Shown here one piece after another: positions 1-8,415 of a stretch of DNA of 64,000 bases. Source of the DNA: Salinihabitans flavidus (GTDB lineage: Bacteria > Pseudomonadota > Alphaproteobacteria > Rhodobacterales > Rhodobacteraceae). The translations under genes were made by a program, and so were the position numbers. Numbering within the stretch: the first letter of the stretch is position 1; the number at the start of each line of letters is the position of its first letter. Below the pieces are notes generated by a model. That model ran no database searches, was not told the origin of the DNA, and was given only the letters and a program-made list of their open reading frames with translations. Location: the NCBI RefSeq assembly GCF_900110425.1, contig NZ_FODS01000018.1, forward strand, positions 27,776-91,775. The letters are read 5' to 3'.

Positions 1-918
1 ATGGCGCCAGCGGCTTTCGCCGAGGAGTTCATCACCATCGGCACCGGCGGTGTCACGGGGGTGTATTACCCAACGGGAGGCGCGATCTGCCGTCTGGTCA
101 ACAAGGGCCGCAAGGAGCATGGGATCCGCTGCTCGGTGGAATCCACGGGCGGGTCGGTCTACAACATCAACACCATCCGCGCTGGGGAGCTCGAGTTCGG
201 CGTGGCGCAGTCCGACTGGCAGTATCACGCCTATAACGGCACCTCGCGCTTTGAGGAGCAGGGACCGTTCGAGAGCCTGCGCGCGGTATTCTCTGTCCAC
301 CCCGAGCCGTTCACCGTGGTGGCGCGCGCCGATGCCGACATCGAGACCTTCGAGGATCTCAAGGGCAAGCGCGTGAACATCGGCAACCCCGGATCGGGCC
401 AGCGCGGCACGATGGAAGTGCTGATGGATGCGATGGGCTGGACCACCGACGATTTCGAACTGGCGACCGAACTGAAGGCAGCGGAGCAGTCCGCGGCGCT
501 TTGTGACAACCAGATCGACGCGATGGTCTATACCGTCGGACACCCGTCCGGATCGATTCAGGAGGCGACGACCGCTTGCGAGTCCGTGCTGGTCGAGGTG
601 GACAACGATGCGGTGCGCGGTCTGGTTGACGACAACCCGTTCTATCGCATGGCCACGATCCCCGGTGGGATGTATCGCGGCAACCCGGATGACACGACGA
701 CCTTTGGTGTCGGCGCGACCTTCGTGACCTCGTCCGACGTGTCCGAGAAGGCGGTCTACACCGTGGTGAAAGCCGTCTTCGAGAACTTCGAGGAGTTCAA
801 GGGGCTGCACCCGGCCTTTGGCGTGCTCAAGCGCGAGGAGATGGTCAAGGACGGCCTTTCGGCCCCGCTGCATGAGGGCGCGGCAAAATACTATCGCGAA
901 GCCGGTCTGATCGACTAG
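1..918 (+). CDS. TAXI family TRAP transporter solute-binding protein (5' truncated by window edge)
   Basis: Periplasmic binding subunit of a TRAP importer of the TAXI type. The reading frame is open at the first base, and the opening residues [10 protein letters not shown] look like the last part of a signal peptide (cleavage after AFA), so the true start lies upstream of the window. The mature part carries the family opening [19 protein letters not shown], the [11 protein letters not shown] segment and the [16 protein letters not shown] motif expected in the TAXI fold. The 305 visible residues are close to full mature length. A hairpin and then the fused permease follow, so the pair is an operon. 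The ligand cannot be read from sequence; TAXI proteins usually take dicarboxylates or amino acids. Confidence 0.93.
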   Translation: MAPAAFAEEFITIGTGGVTGVYYPTGGAICRLVNKGRKEHGIRCSVESTGGSVYNINTIRAGELEFGVAQSDWQYHAYNGTSRFEEQGPFESLRAVFSVHPEPFTVVARADADIETFEDLKGKRVNIGNPGSGQRGTMEVLMDAMGWTTDDFELATELKAAEQSAALCDNQIDAMVYTVGHPSGSIQEATTACESVLVEVDNDAVRGLVDDNPFYRMATIPGGMYRGNPDDTTTFGVGATFVTSSDVSEKAVYTVVKAVFENFEEFKGLHPAFGVLKREEMVKDGLSAPLHEGAAKYYREAGLID

Positions 919-929
919 GATCGGACTTT

Positions 930-956
930 GGAAAGGGGCGGATGCCGCCCTTTTCC
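930..956 (+). other. Intercistronic hairpin after the TAXI binding-protein gene
   Basis: A 12-bp stem (GGAAAGGGGCGG with CCGCCCTTTTCC, one G.U pair) closes a 3-nt loop 11 bases after the stop codon. No T-run follows. Such a structure between a binding-protein gene and its permease typically protects the upstream mRNA and lets less message through to the permease. The role is inferred from position. Confidence 0.6.
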
Positions 957-1020
957 CCTTGATGGGGCAATGTGCAACGGCAGGCACCGGCTTTGGCCGG
1001 CGGGCAGGGAGAGCGATGCG

Positions 1021-3627
1021 ATGGCAGACGACCGGACGGGCCGCGGCGGTCTGAGCGAGGCAGACCTTCAGGAACTGGTAAGCTCCACCGACGCCGGGGC
1101 GCGCAGCCCGAAGGGGGCCGTCGGCTATTTTCTGGCGGTCGTGGCGGTTGTCTGGTCGCTCTTTCAGGTGCTTCTGGCCTCGCCGCTGGCCAATTACGTG
1201 CTGCCGGGAGACATCATCAACAACAGTCGCCAGATTCATCTTGCCTTTGCGATCTTCCTGGCTTTCATGGCCTATCCCGCGCTGCGGTCGAGCCCGCGTG
1301 GATATATCCCGATCCAAGACTGGATCATGGCCGTCGCGGGGGCCTTCATCGCGCTTTACGGTTATTTCTTCTATGAAAAGATCGTGCAGTCTGGTGGCCT
1401 TGCCGACGATACCGACAAGTGGTTCGCGCTTGCCGGTCTGTTGCTACTGTTCGAGGGGGCGCGGCGTGCGCTTGGCCCGGCGATGGCGATCATCGCCACG
1501 ATTTTCTTGGCCTATGTGTTTTTCGGCGCCTCCGACTGGGTGCCCGACGTGATCCGTTGGAAGGGCGCGTCGCTCCAGAAGGCGATGAGCCACATGTGGA
1601 CCACATCCGAGGGCGTGTTCGGCATCGCGCTGGGCGTGTCCACGAAATTCGTGTTCCTGTTCGTGCTGTTCGGCGCGATGCTCGACAAGGCGGGGGCGGG
1701 CAATTATTTCATCAAGATGGCCTTCGGCGCGCTCGGTCACCTCAAGGGCGGGCCGGCCAAGGCCGCCGTGGTGGGCAGCGCCGCGACCGGCCTGATTTCC
1801 GGATCTTCCATCGCCAATGTGGTGACCACCGGCACCTTCACCATCCCGTTGATGAAGCGGGTGGGCTTCACCTCCGAGAAGGCCGGTGCGGTGGAGGTGG
1901 CCTCTTCGGTCAACGGGCAGATCATGCCGCCGGTGATGGGCGCGGCGGCGTTCCTGATGGTGGAATATGTCGGTATTTCCTATGTCGAGGTGATCACCCA
2001 CGCCTTCCTGCCGGCGGCGATCTCCTACATCGCGCTGGTCTATATCGTCCATCTGGAGGCGGTGAAGCAGAACATGCCGACGCTCGGCGACCGGGTGGTG
2101 TCGATGGGGCGCACGATCGGCGGGATGGCGGCCTTCTTTGTGGGGTTCGCGGGCCTGTGCTACGGCCTGCAATATCCGGTGGGCTGGATCACATCGGCCT
2201 TGCCGTCCTCTGGTCTGATCCTGTCGGGGCTGGTGTTTCTGGCCTATCTGGCGCTCTTGTGGCTGGCCTCCAAGGGGCCGGATCTGGAGCCGGATGATCC
2301 CAACGCGGAGGAGGTGAAACTTCCCGTCGTCGGCGAGATCTACAAGTCGGGCCTCTATTACCTGCTGCCGATCCTCGTGCTGGTCTATTTCCTGATGATC
2401 GAGCAGAAGTCGCCCGGGCTTTCGGCGTTCTGGGCGGCGATCCTTCTGTTCGTGATCCTGCTGACGCAGCGCCCGATCAAGGCGATCTTCCGGGGCCAGA
2501 GCGATCTGGCCAACACCTTCGTCCTCGGTGTGGGCGACTTCGTGGAGGGGCTGATCGCCGGGGCGCGCAACATGATCGGGATCGGTCTGGCAACCGCGAC
2601 CGCCGGGGTGATCGTGGGCACTGTCACGCTCACCGGGGTGGGGCAGGTGATGGCCGGGCTGGTGGAATTCCTGTCGGGCGGCAACCTGATCCTGATGCTG
2701 GTGATGGTGGGGCTGCTGAGCCTGATCCTCGGGATGGGGTTGCCGACGACGGCCAATTACATCGTTGTCAGCTCACTCATGGCGGGGGTCGTGGTGGAAC
2801 TCGGGGCGCAGTCGGGGCTGATCGTGCCGCTGATCGCGGTGCATCTTTTCGTCTTTTATTTCGGGATCATGGCCGATGTGACGCCGCCCGTGGGGCTGGC
2901 CAGTTTCGCCGCCGCGGCGGTGTCGGGGGGCGATGCGATCCGCACCGGGTTCACCGCCTTCTTCTATTCGCTGCGCACCGTGGTGCTGCCATTCTTCTTC
3001 ATCTTCAACACCGATCTGCTGCTGATCGACGTGAGCTGGATGCAGGGCATCCTCGTGGCGGTGATCGCGACCATCGCGATCCTTGTCTTTACCGCCGGGA
3101 CGATGGGTCATTTCCTGATCCGCAACCGGATGTATGAAAGCGCGGCGCTGATCCTTGTGGCCTTTGCGCTGTTCCGGCCGGATTACTTCATGGACCGGAT
3201 CCAGCCGCCTTTCGAGATGGTGGAGCCGGCGCGTTTCGAGGCAGCCCTGGGCGCGGCCGATCCGGGCGAGGAGTTGCGTGTCGTGGTGTCGGGGCCGGAC
3301 TTTCTGACCGGGGAGATCAAGGAGACGACGCTTGTCGTCACCGCCGAGGGCGAGGGCGACGGGGCCGCGCGGCTGGCGGACGCCGGGCTGATGCTGATGG
3401 AGAGCGATCAGGGCGTCGCGATGGACGAACCGATGTTCGGAACGCCCTATTCCGATGTCATGCAAGGCTTTGATTTCTATGCCGATACCCCGGTCACCAT
3501 CGAGTCGGTGAAGGCCCCGGCGGACCAGATGGCCAAGGAGATCGTCTTTATCCCGGCGCTTGTGTTGCTGGGGCTGATCGTCCTGTTGCAAAGGGGCCGC
3601 ATGCGCAAGGAAGGAGTGCCGGTATGA
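1021..3627 (+). CDS. TRAP transporter permease, fused 4TM/12TM type with DUF3394-like C-terminus
   Basis: 868-residue membrane protein in which the small (DctQ-like) and large (DctM-like) TRAP subunits are fused. Hydrophobic segments run almost continuously from about residue 40 to 720. Motifs such as GSAATGLISGSSIANVVTTG and GMGLPTTANYIVVSSL are characteristic of the fused TAXI-partner permeases. After a last membrane pair, a soluble stretch of about 110 residues and a final helix match the DUF3394 tail of this subclass. I chose ATG 1021, just after a gggagag ribosome site; an in-frame ATG at 928 would add a non-membrane leader that lies in the hairpin. Its stop overlaps the uspA start (ATGA). 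Confidence 0.93.
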   Translation: MADDRTGRGGLSEADLQELVSSTDAGARSPKGAVGYFLAVVAVVWSLFQVLLASPLANYVLPGDIINNSRQIHLAFAIFLAFMAYPALRSSPRGYIPIQDWIMAVAGAFIALYGYFFYEKIVQSGGLADDTDKWFALAGLLLLFEGARRALGPAMAIIATIFLAYVFFGASDWVPDVIRWKGASLQKAMSHMWTTSEGVFGIALGVSTKFVFLFVLFGAMLDKAGAGNYFIKMAFGALGHLKGGPAKAAVVGSAATGLISGSSIANVVTTGTFTIPLMKRVGFTSEKAGAVEVASSVNGQIMPPVMGAAAFLMVEYVGISYVEVITHAFLPAAISYIALVYIVHLEAVKQNMPTLGDRVVSMGRTIGGMAAFFVGFAGLCYGLQYPVGWITSALPSSGLILSGLVFLAYLALLWLASKGPDLEPDDPNAEEVKLPVVGEIYKSGLYYLLPILVLVYFLMIEQKSPGLSAFWAAILLFVILLTQRPIKAIFRGQSDLANTFVLGVGDFVEGLIAGARNMIGIGLATATAGVIVGTVTLTGVGQVMAGLVEFLSGGNLILMLVMVGLLSLILGMGLPTTANYIVVSSLMAGVVVELGAQSGLIVPLIAVHLFVFYFGIMADVTPPVGLASFAAAAVSGGDAIRTGFTAFFYSLRTVVLPFFFIFNTDLLLIDVSWMQGILVAVIATIAILVFTAGTMGHFLIRNRMYESAALILVAFALFRPDYFMDRIQPPFEMVEPARFEAALGAADPGEELRVVVSGPDFLTGEIKETTLVVTAEGEGDGAARLADAGLMLMESDQGVAMDEPMFGTPYSDVMQGFDFYADTPVTIESVKAPADQMAKEIVFIPALVLLGLIVLLQRGRMRKEGVPV

Positions 3628-4058
3628 GCCACAAACCCGTTCTGTGTGCCATCGATGTCAGCAATGAGGATCGCGATGCGAAGGTTCTGAAAAAGGCCGC
3701 GCAGCTTGCGCAAATGGAAGGCGCGCAGCTTGACGTGATCACGGTGGTGCCCGATTACGGCATGAGCGTGGTCGGCAGTTTCTTCGAGCCGGGCCATCAC
3801 AAGAAAGCCGAAGACGAGGCGCGGCGGCGGCTCAATGCGCTGGCGGTGCAGGTGCTGGGCGAGGAGGCGAACAAATCCGTTCGCCATATCGTCGCCACCG
3901 GCAACGCCTATGAGGAAATCCTGCATGTGGCCCGGGCGGACGGGGCCGGGCTGATCGTGATCGGGGCGCACAAGCCCGATTTCCGCGACTACCTTCTCGG
4001 CCCCAACGCGGCGCGCGTGGTGCGCCATTCGGAGTGCTCGGTTTACGTGGTGCGTTAA
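3624..4058 (+). CDS. UspA family universal stress protein
   Basis: 144 residues with the Usp alpha/beta fold: beta1 VLCAIDVSN with the conserved Asp, and the C-terminal nucleotide motif GAHKPDFRDYLLGPNAARVV followed by CSVYVVR, which matches the ATP-binding G-2X-G-9X-G-S/T pattern in position though not perfectly. The start overlaps the TRAP permease stop by 4 bp. Usp proteins encoded with TRAP systems (for example TeaD with TeaABC in Halomonas) modulate transport activity, so a regulatory subunit of this transporter is the natural inference. Confidence 0.9.
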   Translation: MSHKPVLCAIDVSNEDRDAKVLKKAAQLAQMEGAQLDVITVVPDYGMSVVGSFFEPGHHKKAEDEARRRLNALAVQVLGEEANKSVRHIVATGNAYEEILHVARADGAGLIVIGAHKPDFRDYLLGPNAARVVRHSECSVYVVR

Positions 4059-4110
4059 CTTCTGGCGCGACTCGCCTCAGGCCCTTGTTAACGCGGCAAA
4101 AACCGCTGGC

Positions 4111-4136
4111 TGTATCACGTCGGTATCGCGTCGGTG
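4111..4136 (+). repeat. 11-bp tandem repeat, copy A (two units)
   Basis: Two head-to-tail units of GTATNNCGTCG (GTATCACGTCG, GTATCGCGTCG) followed by GTG. The left flank AAAACCGCTGGCTGTAT is shared with copy C (inverted), and its CCGCTG-CTGTAT part also with copy B. Three further loci in this window carry the same units. Confidence 0.8.
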
Positions 4137-4261
4137 ACCGAGTGCGCATCCCGCCCTTGGTTAACGGGGCGTTCGGGGAGGCGCTCTCTCCTGCGGCCGC
4201 TTCGAGATGGAGCGCGCGTTCCGCGCGCGCACCATGATTTGCGCTCAGGCCGCGCAGGCCC

Positions 4262-4278
4262 CCGGGGCTCTGCCCCGG
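4262..4278 (+). repeat. REP-like GGGGCTCTGCCCC hairpin
   Basis: A 7-bp perfect stem CCGGGGC / GCCCCGG with TCT loop, followed by ACCCCGGGATATTT. The sequence type is familiar from intergenic spaces of Rhodobacterales genomes (recollection, not checked). Only this copy is present in the window. Confidence 0.5.
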
Positions 4279-4423
4279 ACCCCGGGATATTTGACCCGAG
4301 AAGAGGAGCGCGCGGAGGCGGGGACGGGTTCGATACGCGAGACGCGAGGCGCGATGGGCGGCCGGAAACGGCCGGTTTCATGCTAGGGTGCGCCACCCTC
4401 ATGTCGGGGGTGGAGAGAGTTCC

Positions 4424-5356
4424 ATGAAGATTTCAGTCGTACAATATGCGCCGGTCTATCTGAATCTTGAAAAATCCATGGCCCGCGCCGTCGAAATCGT
4501 GGAGGAATCGGCGGCGAAGGGATGCGGTCTGGTGGTGTTTCCGGAAACATGGCTTCCGGGGTATCCGACCTTCGTGTGGCGCCTGCCGCCCGGTGCGGGG
4601 ATGGGCAAGACCGACACGCTCTATGCGCTGTCGCAGGCCAACTCGGTCGATCTGAGCCGGGACGGTCTTGCGCCCTTGCAGGAGGCGGCCCGCGACAACG
4701 GTGTTGTCGTGGTGATGGGGTTTCAGGAGATCGACGGGGCCGTCAGCGGCAGCACGCTGTTCAACAGTTGCGCGATCATCGACGCGGACGGCCGGCTGGC
4801 CAACACGCACCGCAAGCTGATGCCGACCAATCCCGAGCGGATGATCTGGGGCTTCGGAGACGGCTTTGGTCTCAATGTCGTGGAGACCGCCGTGGGGCGG
4901 GTGGGGGCGTTGCTCTGCTGGGAGAATTACATGCCGCTGGCGCGTTATGCGCTGTATGCTCAGAATATCGACATCTATGTGGCCCCGACGTGGGACAGCG
5001 GCGCGACCTGGCTTGCCACGATGCAGCATATCGCGCGCGAGGGAGGGCGCTGGGTCGTGGGTTGTGCGACGGCGCTGGAAGCGTCGGATATTCCAAGCGA
5101 TCTGCCCTATCGCGACGAGCTGTTTGCGAATGAGAGCGACTGGGTCAATCCCGGCGATGCCGTGGTCTATCAGCCCTTTGGCGGCGCGGTCGCGGGGCCG
5201 ATGCACGAGGAGAAGGGCCTGCTGATCGCGGAGGTGGATGTCTCGGCGGCGCGGGCGTCGCGGCGCAAGTTTGACGCGAGCGGGCATTATGCACGGCCCG
5301 ATGTCTTCTCTCTGACCGTCAACCGCGAACGGCAGGTTCCGGTGGTGTTTCAATAG
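4424..5356 (+). CDS. Nitrilase (carbon-nitrogen hydrolase, branch 1)
   Basis: 310 residues with the complete Glu-Lys-Cys triad: E41 in VVFPETWLPGYP, K131 in THRKLMPTNPERMIWGFGDG and C165 in LLCWENYMPLARYALY. The LMPTxxER-W-G-GDG and CWENxMPLxR forms are typical of true nitrilases (nitrile to acid plus ammonia) rather than amidases. Start ATG 4424 follows ggagagag. It converges on the tryptophan dioxygenase gene with only 45 bp between. Substrate unknown; an indolic or arylacetonitrile substrate would fit the tryptophan-related neighbours but is inference. Confidence 0.88.
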   Translation: MKISVVQYAPVYLNLEKSMARAVEIVEESAAKGCGLVVFPETWLPGYPTFVWRLPPGAGMGKTDTLYALSQANSVDLSRDGLAPLQEAARDNGVVVVMGFQEIDGAVSGSTLFNSCAIIDADGRLANTHRKLMPTNPERMIWGFGDGFGLNVVETAVGRVGALLCWENYMPLARYALYAQNIDIYVAPTWDSGATWLATMQHIAREGGRWVVGCATALEASDIPSDLPYRDELFANESDWVNPGDAVVYQPFGGAVAGPMHEEKGLLIAEVDVSAARASRRKFDASGHYARPDVFSLTVNRERQVPVVFQ

Positions 5357-5362
5357 GAGGGA

Positions 5363-5395
5363 GCGGCGCAGTGTACCGGGCGGGTCCTGCGCCGC
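5363..5395. terminator. Hairpin between convergent nitrilase and kynA genes
   Basis: A perfect 9-bp inverted repeat GCGGCGCAG / CTGCGCCGC with a 15-nt loop sits between the two convergent stop codons. There is no T-run, so it may be a weak bidirectional terminator or simply an mRNA end structure. Confidence 0.4.
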
Positions 5396-5401
5396 CTCAT
5401 G

Positions 5402-6286
5402 CTACTTGTAGAAGAGCGCGCCGCGCACGTCGTAGAGGTCATGGAAGAACTTCAGGTCGAGCGCCTTTTTCAGGAAGGCGACGCCGGATGAGCCGCCGGT
5501 GCCGGGCTGCATCCCGATCACCCGTTCCACGGCTGTCATGTGATCGAAGCGCCAGCGCTGGAACAGCGTTTCCACATCCATCAGCTTTTCGGCCAGCGCG
5601 TAGAGATCCCAGTGCTCTTCGGTGTTGCGGAACACCTCCGCCCAGATCTCCACGATGCGCTTGTCGCCGGAATAGGGCTGGCTGAAGTCCCGCTCCAGCA
5701 GCTCTTCGGGCACGTCGAATCCCTGCCGGGACAGCATGCGGATCACCTCGTCATAGAGCGAAGGGGCGTGGAGCGTCTCGGTCAGCATTTCCATCACCTC
5801 GGGGTCGTGCCTGTGCACCGCCAGCGTGGAGGCGTCCTTGTTGCCGAGCATGAATTCGATCCGGCGGTAGCCGTAGCTCTGAAAGCCCGAGGAGCTGCCG
5901 AGCGCGTCGCGGAACAGCATGTAGTCGGCGGGCGTCATCGTCAGCAGGGTTTCCCATGAGGTGATGAGCTGCCTCTGGATCGCCTTCACGCGGTCGATGT
6001 TCTTCATCGCGGGGCCGAAGGCGTCGCGGCGCAGTTGCTTCATCACCTCTTCGAGCTGGTGGTGCATGAGTTTCAGCCACAGCTCGCTGACCTGGTGAAT
6101 GATGATGAAGAGCATCTCGTCGGGCTGGGCGGGGTCCTGAAAGGTCTTTTGCAGGTTGAGCAGGGTCTTGAGTTCGAGAAAATCGCCATAGCTGCTGCGG
6201 CGGTCGGTCTCGAACTCGGTCACGAGGGTCTCTTCGACCCCGCGTTCGAGGTAGCGGCCGTGCTTGTCGCTTTTGTCGTCGGTCAT
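5402..6286 (-). CDS. kynA: Tryptophan 2,3-dioxygenase
   Basis: Heme enzyme that opens the indole ring of L-tryptophan to N-formylkynurenine, first step of the kynurenine route. The 294 residues show YGDFLELKTLLNLQ near the N-terminus, the heme-pocket segment IIHQVSELWLKLMHHQLEE, the TPADYMLFRDALGSSSGFQS block and the C-terminal RWRFDHMTAVERVIG and GTGGSSGVAFLKK motifs. Length is usual for bacterial enzymes. ATG 6286 follows AAGGGAG; an upstream in-frame ATG at 6373 would add 29 atypical residues overlapping the regulator gene. It lies just downstream of and in line with the GntR gene, so the two are probably cotranscribed. Confidence 0.96.
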   Translation of the reverse strand: MTDDKSDKHGRYLERGVEETLVTEFETDRRSSYGDFLELKTLLNLQKTFQDPAQPDEMLFIIIHQVSELWLKLMHHQLEEVMKQLRRDAFGPAMKNIDRVKAIQRQLITSWETLLTMTPADYMLFRDALGSSSGFQSYGYRRIEFMLGNKDASTLAVHRHDPEVMEMLTETLHAPSLYDEVIRMLSRQGFDVPEELLERDFSQPYSGDKRIVEIWAEVFRNTEEHWDLYALAEKLMDVETLFQRWRFDHMTAVERVIGMQPGTGGSSGVAFLKKALDLKFFHDLYDVRGALFYK

Positions 6287-6305
6287 GGAAAGCTCCCTTC
6301 GGCGG

Positions 6306-7040
6306 TCAGGCCGCGCTGGATTGTGTGAGAAGACGTTGCAGGCCGATGTAAGCCCGCGCCGCGAGATCGACATGTTCGCGCATCAGGCGGGCGGCGGGGG
6401 CCGGATCGCGGGCGAGCGCGGCCTCCATCAGCCGGCTGTGGTGATCGAGCCCCATCACGTCGCCGAGAATGCGATCCGCGGGGGCGACCAGCGCCGGATC
6501 GCGCGCGGCGGCGCGTTGCAGGTCGGCGAGGATATTGCTGTGATAGCGGCGCATCTGGGCGGAGAGGAAATCGGCCATGCGGTTGAGCCAGACCGAGGTG
6601 CAGGCGGAGGTCAGCGCGGTGTGAAAGGCGCTGTGGCGTGTCTCCCATGCGGCGAGGGTCTCGGCATCGGTGGCCATGTCGGGGGGCGCCAGCTTGCCAA
6701 GCTGATAGTGGGCGGCGACCACCGCGCCTTCCCAGTCCTCGCCGCCCTGCCGCATCGCGGTGAGCAGCATTTCAGTGTCGAGCATGGCGCGCGCCTGCCC
6801 GATCTCCTCCAGCTCTGGCAGGGTGGTGTCGGCGACGCGGAAGCCGTGGTTGAACTGCGCCGTGACGAGGTATTCCGATTGCAGACGCTTGAGCGCCTCG
6901 CGCAGGGGGGTGAGGCCGAAGCCATAGTCGTCCCGCAGCGCCGAGGGGCGCAGCGTGGTGCCGGCGGGCAGGTCGGCGGCGAGGATCATCGCGCGCAGGC
7001 GATCATACACCGATTCCGAAGTGGAGCGTCTGGTGGTCAT
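6306..7040 (-). CDS. GntR family regulator (FCD/FadR type)
   Basis: 244 residues. The N-terminal winged helix covers roughly residues 5-75 (ESVYDRLRAMIL, LRPSALRDDYGFGLTPLREA, RLQSEYLV, HGFRVAD), followed by an all-helical FCD ligand domain with the metal-type His pattern (TRHSAFHTAL near residue 135). It sits between kynA and the divergent kynureninase gene, so control of tryptophan degradation by an intermediate such as kynurenine or anthranilate is likely. ATG 7040 gives the standard GntR N-terminus; an in-frame ATG at 7130 would run into the promoter region. Confidence 0.92.
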   Translation of the reverse strand: MTTRRSTSESVYDRLRAMILAADLPAGTTLRPSALRDDYGFGLTPLREALKRLQSEYLVTAQFNHGFRVADTTLPELEEIGQARAMLDTEMLLTAMRQGGEDWEGAVVAAHYQLGKLAPPDMATDAETLAAWETRHSAFHTALTSACTSVWLNRMADFLSAQMRRYHSNILADLQRAAARDPALVAPADRILGDVMGLDHHSRLMEAALARDPAPAARLMREHVDLAARAYIGLQRLLTQSSAA

Positions 7041-7060
7041 GCGGATCTGTATCGAGTATG

Positions 7061-7131
7061 GTTGAGTCGGGTAAACTTTATAAAGTGTAGCACATAGTGA
7101 CGTGATCTTGTAAAGAGTATATCGAATCAAC
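7061..7131. promoter_or_regulatory. Divergent GntR/kynU control region with palindromes
   Basis: The 113-bp gap contains a perfect 12-bp palindrome ACTTTATAAAGT (7075-7086) flanked by the near-inverted pair GTTGAGTCG (7061-7069) and CGAATCAAC (7123-7131). The central palindrome is a candidate operator for the adjacent GntR regulator. Assignment is positional. Confidence 0.5.
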
Positions 7132-7153
7132 TCATTTCATACGAGGTCGCGCC

Positions 7154-8392
7154 ATGACAGAGATCACCCGCCAGCATTGCAAGGACCTTGATGCGCAGGA
7201 TCCGCTTGCCGCGATGCGCGATGCGTTTCACCTGCCCGAGGGGGTGATCTATCTGGACGGCAATTCGCTTGGCGCGCAGCCAAAGGGCGCGCGGGCTGCT
7301 TTCGATCGCACGATCGACGTGGAGTGGCGCGAGGATCTGATCACCTCATGGGGCAAGGCGGAGTGGTTCACCCTGCCCGAGCGGCTGGGCGACCGGCTGG
7401 GGCGGCTTTTTGGGGCGGCGCCGGGGCAGGTGGTGGTCTGCGATACCACGTCGCTCAACATCTACAAGGCACTGCGCGCGGCGATGGGCCTTCGGCCGGA
7501 GCGCCGGGTGATCGTGTCGGAGAAGGCCAGCTTTCCCACCGATCTTTACATGATCGAGGGCGCGACGATGGGCAGCGATTACGAGACCCGCCTTGTCGAG
7601 CCGGAGGGCGATATCGCCGATCTGATCGACGCGGACGTGGCGGCGGTGCTGCTGTCGAACGTGGATTACAGGACCGGGCGACTACTGGACATGGAGCGGA
7701 TCACGCGGCTGGCGCATGAGGCCGGGGCGCTGGTGATCTGGGACCTGTGCCATTCGGCGGGGGTGCTGCCGATGGAGATGGACGCGATGGGCGCCGATTT
7801 CGCGGTGGGCTGCACCTACAAGTATCTCAATGGCGGTCCCGGCTCTCCGGCGTTCATCTATGTGGCCGAGCGGCATCAGGCCGAGGCGCGGCAGCCCTTG
7901 TCGGGCTGGTGGGGCCATGCGGCGCCCTTTGCCTTCGAGGCGGAGTTCCGCCCGGTGGAGGGCATCCGCCGGTTCCTGTGCGGCACGCAGCCGATCCTGT
8001 CGATGAAAGGGGTCGAGGCTGCGCTTGATGTGTTCGAGGGGATCGACATGCAGACGGTGCGGGCCAAGAGCGTGGCGCTGTGCGATCTGTTCATCAGGCT
8101 GGTGGCGCGGCATCCGGGCTGCGCCGATCTGCGCCTGATCACGCCCGAGGCGGCCGAGGAGCGCGGCAGCCAGGTGTCGTTCGCCTTCGACGAAGGCTAT
8201 GCCGTAGTGCGGGCAATGATCGAGCGCGGCGTGATCGGGGATTTCCGCGCGCCGAACGTGATGCGCTTTGGTCTTGCGCCCTATTACCTGCGTTATGAGG
8301 ACATGTTCGACGCGGTGGAGATCATGGCGGAGTGCATCGCGGCGCGCCCGTGGGAGGATTCGCGCTTCGCGCAGATGGCGGCGGTCACCTGA
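7154..8392 (+). CDS. kynU: Kynureninase
   Basis: PLP enzyme that cleaves L-kynurenine to anthranilate and alanine. The 412 residues carry YLDGNSLGAQP near the N-terminus, DTTSLNIYKALRAAMG, the cofactor Asp motif IWDLCHSAGVLP and the PLP-lysine motif CTYKYLNGGPGSPAF with Lys223. Length matches the bacterial family. It is divergent from the GntR gene. It supplies the anthranilate that the genes from 9017 onward activate and degrade. Kynurenine formamidase (kynB), needed between KynA and KynU, is not in the window. Confidence 0.97.
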   Translation: MTEITRQHCKDLDAQDPLAAMRDAFHLPEGVIYLDGNSLGAQPKGARAAFDRTIDVEWREDLITSWGKAEWFTLPERLGDRLGRLFGAAPGQVVVCDTTSLNIYKALRAAMGLRPERRVIVSEKASFPTDLYMIEGATMGSDYETRLVEPEGDIADLIDADVAAVLLSNVDYRTGRLLDMERITRLAHEAGALVIWDLCHSAGVLPMEMDAMGADFAVGCTYKYLNGGPGSPAFIYVAERHQAEARQPLSGWWGHAAPFAFEAEFRPVEGIRRFLCGTQPILSMKGVEAALDVFEGIDMQTVRAKSVALCDLFIRLVARHPGCADLRLITPEAAEERGSQVSFAFDEGYAVVRAMIERGVIGDFRAPNVMRFGLAPYYLRYEDMFDAVEIMAECIAARPWEDSRFAQMAAVT

Positions 8393-8415
8393 TCGGGGGT
8401 ATCGCCGGGCGGTTG

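Larger units (their letters stand above)
4059..4423. other. 365-bp intergenic region with a repeat and hairpins, no gene
   Basis: No convincing reading frame. It holds three GTTAAC sites (4054, 4087, 4160; the first overlaps the uspA stop), the 11-bp tandem repeat at 4111-4136, a GCGCGCG/CGCGCGC hairpin (4212-4228) and a CCGGGGC-TCT-GCCCCGG hairpin (4262-4278) followed by ACCCCGGGATATTT. The last element resembles a hairpin repeat that I recall as common in intergenic DNA of Rhodobacterales. No T-run terminator for the TRAP operon was found. Confidence 0.7.

Noticed and set aside
4134..4427. Short frames in the uspA-nitrilase gap
   Set aside because: They run through hairpins and the tandem repeat, have Arg/Gly-rich translations and lack ribosome sites.
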